The notes under the pieces: model-generated | What the model was told of the DNA's origin: nothing | Seen by the model: the letters and a program-made list of their open reading frames with translations, nothing else | Databases searched by the model: none | Assembly (NCBI GenBank): GCA_045641505.1 | Contig: JAZUHB010000016.1 | Coordinates: forward strand, 1 to 16,244 | DNA: 16,244 bases | Direction: 5' to 3' | Source: JAZQNF01 sp045641505 | GTDB taxonomy: Bacteria > Bacillota > Clostridia > Lachnospirales > Bianqueaceae | In this document: positions 14,131 to 16,244 of the stretch, piece by piece | How positions within the stretch are numbered: the stretch's first letter is position 1 | How the letters are laid out: each line of letters starts with the position of its first letter | Translations under genes and position numbers: made by a program

Positions 14131-15096
14131 ATGTCCCCTATTTTAGAAAAGATCCGGAAAATCGGTATCGTTCCCGTAGTCGTTCTCGATGACGCCAAGG
14201 ACGCTGAAGCCCTCGCGGAGGCCCTCATCAAGGGCGGCCTGCCCTGCGCCGAGGTCACCTTCCGCACCGCCGCCGCCGAGGAATCCATCCGCCGCATCTG
14301 CGCGAAATTCCCCGAAATGCTGGTCGGCGCCGGCACCGTCCTCTCCGTCGAGCAGACCCGCCGCGCGGTCGCCGCGGGCGCTCAGTTCATCGTCTGCCCC
14401 GGCCTCGATCCCGAAATCGTCGGATACTGCAAGGAGAATGACATCTGCATCATCCCCGGCGCCAGCACTCCCACCGAGGTGGAAGCCGCTTACAAGCTGG
14501 GTCTCGACACCGTCAAGTTCTTCCCCGCGGAGGCGGCCGGCGGCATCAAGATGATCAAGGCCATGGCGGCTCCCTTCACCACGATGCAGTTCATGCCCAC
14601 CGGCGGCGTCAACGCCGAGAACCTGAACTCCTACCTGTCCTTCGGCAAGGTCGCGGCCTGCGGCGGCAGCTGGATGGTCAGCAAGGCCCTGATCAGCGCC
14701 GGCAACTTCGCCGAGATCGAGCGCCTCACCCGCGAGGCCGTCTACACCATGCTCGGCTTCGAGTTCACCCACCTGGGCATCAACAACGCCTGCGAGAAGT
14801 GCGCGGGCCGCACCGCCTCCTTCTTCGCCGATACCCTGGGCTTCGGCATCAGCAAGGAGGGCGAGAAGAGCATCTTCGCCGGCACCACGATCGAGGCGAT
14901 GAAGTATCAGGGCGTGGGCGCCCACGGCCACATCGCCATCGGCACCAACAGCGTCGAGCGCGCCGTGTTCTTCCTGGAGAGCCGGGGCGTCGAGTTCAAC
15001 TACGACACCGCCACCTACAAGGACGGCAAGATGAACTTCATCTACTTCAAGGATGAAGTGGCCGGCTTCGGCGTGCACCTTACTCTGAAGAAATAA
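14131..15096 (+). CDS. eda: KDPG/KHG aldolase fused to a C-terminal VOC (glyoxalase-like) domain
   Basis: Class I aldolase cleaving 2-keto-3-deoxy-6-phosphogluconate to pyruvate and glyceraldehyde-3-phosphate. Residues 1 to about 205 are a complete aldolase: PCAEVTFRT (38-46) with general acid/base Glu41, GAGTVLS (66-72), FIVCPGLDPEIV (86-97), Schiff-base Lys129 in TVKFFPAE, and MPTGGVN (155-161). Residues about 208-320 form a second domain that reads as a vicinal-oxygen-chelate fold: FTHLGINNACEK (212-223, His214) beginning a beta-strand, a second half at AHGHIAIGT (264-272, His267), and FGVHLTLKK at the end. At 321 residues it is about 110 longer than ordinary Eda. The role of the VOC part is unknown. 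The ATG follows AAAGGA, and kdgK starts 11 bases after the stop. Confidence 0.92.
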   Translation: MSPILEKIRKIGIVPVVVLDDAKDAEALAEALIKGGLPCAEVTFRTAAAEESIRRICAKFPEMLVGAGTVLSVEQTRRAVAAGAQFIVCPGLDPEIVGYCKENDICIIPGASTPTEVEAAYKLGLDTVKFFPAEAAGGIKMIKAMAAPFTTMQFMPTGGVNAENLNSYLSFGKVAACGGSWMVSKALISAGNFAEIERLTREAVYTMLGFEFTHLGINNACEKCAGRTASFFADTLGFGISKEGEKSIFAGTTIEAMKYQGVGAHGHIAIGTNSVERAVFFLESRGVEFNYDTATYKDGKMNFIYFKDEVAGFGVHLTLKK

Positions 15097-15107
15097 AGGA
15101 GACTGTC

Positions 15108-16133
15108 ATGGCTAAGAAAGTCGTTACCTTCGGCGAGATCATGCTCCGCCTGGCCCCTGAGGGCTATTACCGTTTCCTGCAGGCCGAATCCTACGGCGCC
15201 ACCTACGGCGGCGGCGAGGCCAACGTGGCCGTTTCCCTGGCCAACTTCGGTCTGGATGCCTACTTCGTCACCAAGCTGCCTGCCCATGAGATCGGTCAGG
15301 CCGGCGTGAACTCCCTGCGCCGCTTCGGCGTCCGCACCGACTTCATCGCCCGCGGCGGCGACCGTGTCGGCATCTACTTCCTCGAAAAGGGCGCCTCTCA
15401 GCGTCCCTCCAAGGTCATCTACGACCGCGCCGGCTCCTCCATCGCCACCGCCTCCGCCTCCGATTTCGATTGGGACGCGATCTTCGACGGCGCCGATTGG
15501 TTCCACTTCACCGGCATCACCCCCGCGCTGAACGACAACGTGGCCGCCATCTGCCTCGAGGCCGTGAAGGCCGCCAAGGCGAAGGGCATCCCCGTTTCCT
15601 GCGACCTGAACTACCGCAAGAAGCTCTGGACCCGCGAGAAGGCCGGCCAGGTCATGGCCGAGCTCTGCAAGTACGTCGACGTCTGCATCGCGAACGAAGA
15701 GGACGCGAAGGACGTTTTCGGCATCGAACCCGAGCACAACGATATCACGGGCGGCGATCTGAATAAGGACGGCTACCGTTCGGTCGCAAGACAGCTTGCC
15801 GACCGCTTCGGCTTCGAAAAGGTCGCCATCACGCTCCGTTCGTCGATCTCCGCGAGCGACAACGACTGGGCGGCAATGCTCTTCGACGGCACGGATTATT
15901 ACTTCTCCAAGTCCTACCGTCTGCATATCGTGGACCGTGTCGGCGGCGGAGACTCCTTCGGCGCGGGTCTGATCTATTCCATACTGAACGGCAAGACCGC
16001 GAAGGAAACGATCGAATTCGCCGTCGCCGCGTCGGCGCTGAAGCACAGCATCGAGGGCGACTTCAACCGCGTCACCGTCAAGGAAGTGGAAAAGCTTGCC
16101 GGCGGAGACGGTTCGGGCAGAGTGCAGAGATAA
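15108..16133 (+). CDS. kdgK: 2-keto-3-deoxygluconate kinase (PfkB family)
   Basis: Phosphorylates 2-keto-3-deoxygluconate with ATP to the KDPG that the upstream aldolase cleaves, so the pair makes the lower branch of hexuronate degradation. The 341-residue ribokinase-fold protein has the sugar-binding GGGEANVAVSLANFGL (34-49, PfkB signature 1 region), SCDLNYRKKLW (164-174), NEEDAKDVFG (196-205), and the anion-hole/catalytic motif DRVGGGDSFGAGLIY (276-290) with Asp282 as base. GGGEANVA and the DLNYR..LW region are typical of KdgK rather than ribokinase or fructokinase. AAAGGAG lies before the ATG. It is followed by a strong terminator. Confidence 0.92.
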   Translation: MAKKVVTFGEIMLRLAPEGYYRFLQAESYGATYGGGEANVAVSLANFGLDAYFVTKLPAHEIGQAGVNSLRRFGVRTDFIARGGDRVGIYFLEKGASQRPSKVIYDRAGSSIATASASDFDWDAIFDGADWFHFTGITPALNDNVAAICLEAVKAAKAKGIPVSCDLNYRKKLWTREKAGQVMAELCKYVDVCIANEEDAKDVFGIEPEHNDITGGDLNKDGYRSVARQLADRFGFEKVAITLRSSISASDNDWAAMLFDGTDYYFSKSYRLHIVDRVGGGDSFGAGLIYSILNGKTAKETIEFAVAASALKHSIEGDFNRVTVKEVEKLAGGDGSGRVQR

Positions 16134-16145
16134 AAACCGGATCAA

Positions 16146-16178
16146 AAAACGGGACGGATCATCCGTCCCGTTTTCTTT
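16146..16178 (+). terminator. Strong bidirectional terminator after kdgK
   Basis: AAAACGGGACGG (16146-16157) and CCGTCCCGTTTT (16163-16174) pair perfectly with a five-base loop. A-tract and T-tract flank both arms, so it can serve kdgK and the convergent gene at the right edge. Confidence 0.92.
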
Positions 16179-16188
16179 ATGTGCATAA

Positions 16189-16244
16189 TCAGAAGCGCAG
16201 CGTGTATTCGGCAAATTTCGCCTTGTCCTCGCTCCCGTCGTCGG
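16189..16244 (-). CDS. C-terminal end of an unidentified minus-strand gene (partial)
   Basis: A minus-strand open frame enters from the right edge and ends at TGA (16189-16191) with the residues DDGSEDKAKFAEYTLRF. The bidirectional terminator 10 to 15 bases beyond the stop supports a real convergent gene. Seventeen residues are too few to assign a family. Confidence 0.5.
   Translation of the reverse strand, partial: DDGSEDKAKFAEYTLRF

Overview
This 16.2-kb, GC-rich window looks like the chromosome of a high-GC member of the Clostridia (Bacillota), probably a gut or rumen saccharolytic anaerobe. That reading is an inference. It rests on the Asp23-NusB-XseA gene order, strong AGGAGG-type ribosome binding sites, an FtsH/TadA core set, a putative Re-citrate-synthase-like protein and several sugar-degradation genes. 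No tool was run; translations of the partial end genes and all positions were worked out by hand.

Layout. (1) 1-1639, minus strand: asp23-nusB-xseA, with xseA cut by the left edge. (2) 1767-5160, plus strand: ung, a lysophospholipase-like alpha/beta hydrolase and a GH36-like alpha-galactosidase, tightly spaced. The two operons diverge from back-to-back promoters at about 1676-1741. (3) 5161-5852: a 692-bp gap between two convergent genes. It holds two terminators and a 360-bp mirror-symmetric element (5283-5642) with 17-bp perfect terminal inverted repeats and four 40-nt hairpins. This is the most unusual object in the window. (4) 9937 down to 5853, minus strand: an operon of a DRE-TIM/HMGL-like synthase (Re-citrate synthase candidate), a GntR/FCD regulator and a GH31 alpha-glucosidase. 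(5) 11423 down to 10061, minus strand: tRNA-Gln(CTG), a terminator-like hairpin, then a signal-peptide and Ig-like surface protein. (6) 13947 down to 11492, minus strand: tadA and ftsH, each with its own promoter. (7) 14131-16133, plus strand: eda fused to a VOC domain, then kdgK, ending in a strong bidirectional terminator. The C-terminus of another minus-strand gene follows at the right edge.

How the genes work together. KDPG aldolase and KDG kinase form the lower part of hexuronate (pectin/glucuronate) catabolism. GH36-like and GH31 enzymes without signal peptides suggest cytoplasmic cleavage of imported alpha-linked oligosaccharides. The GntR/FCD regulator may act on a TGTATACA palindrome that overlaps the -10 of its own operon. 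The remaining genes are housekeeping: transcription antitermination, DNA repair, tRNA editing and membrane proteolysis.
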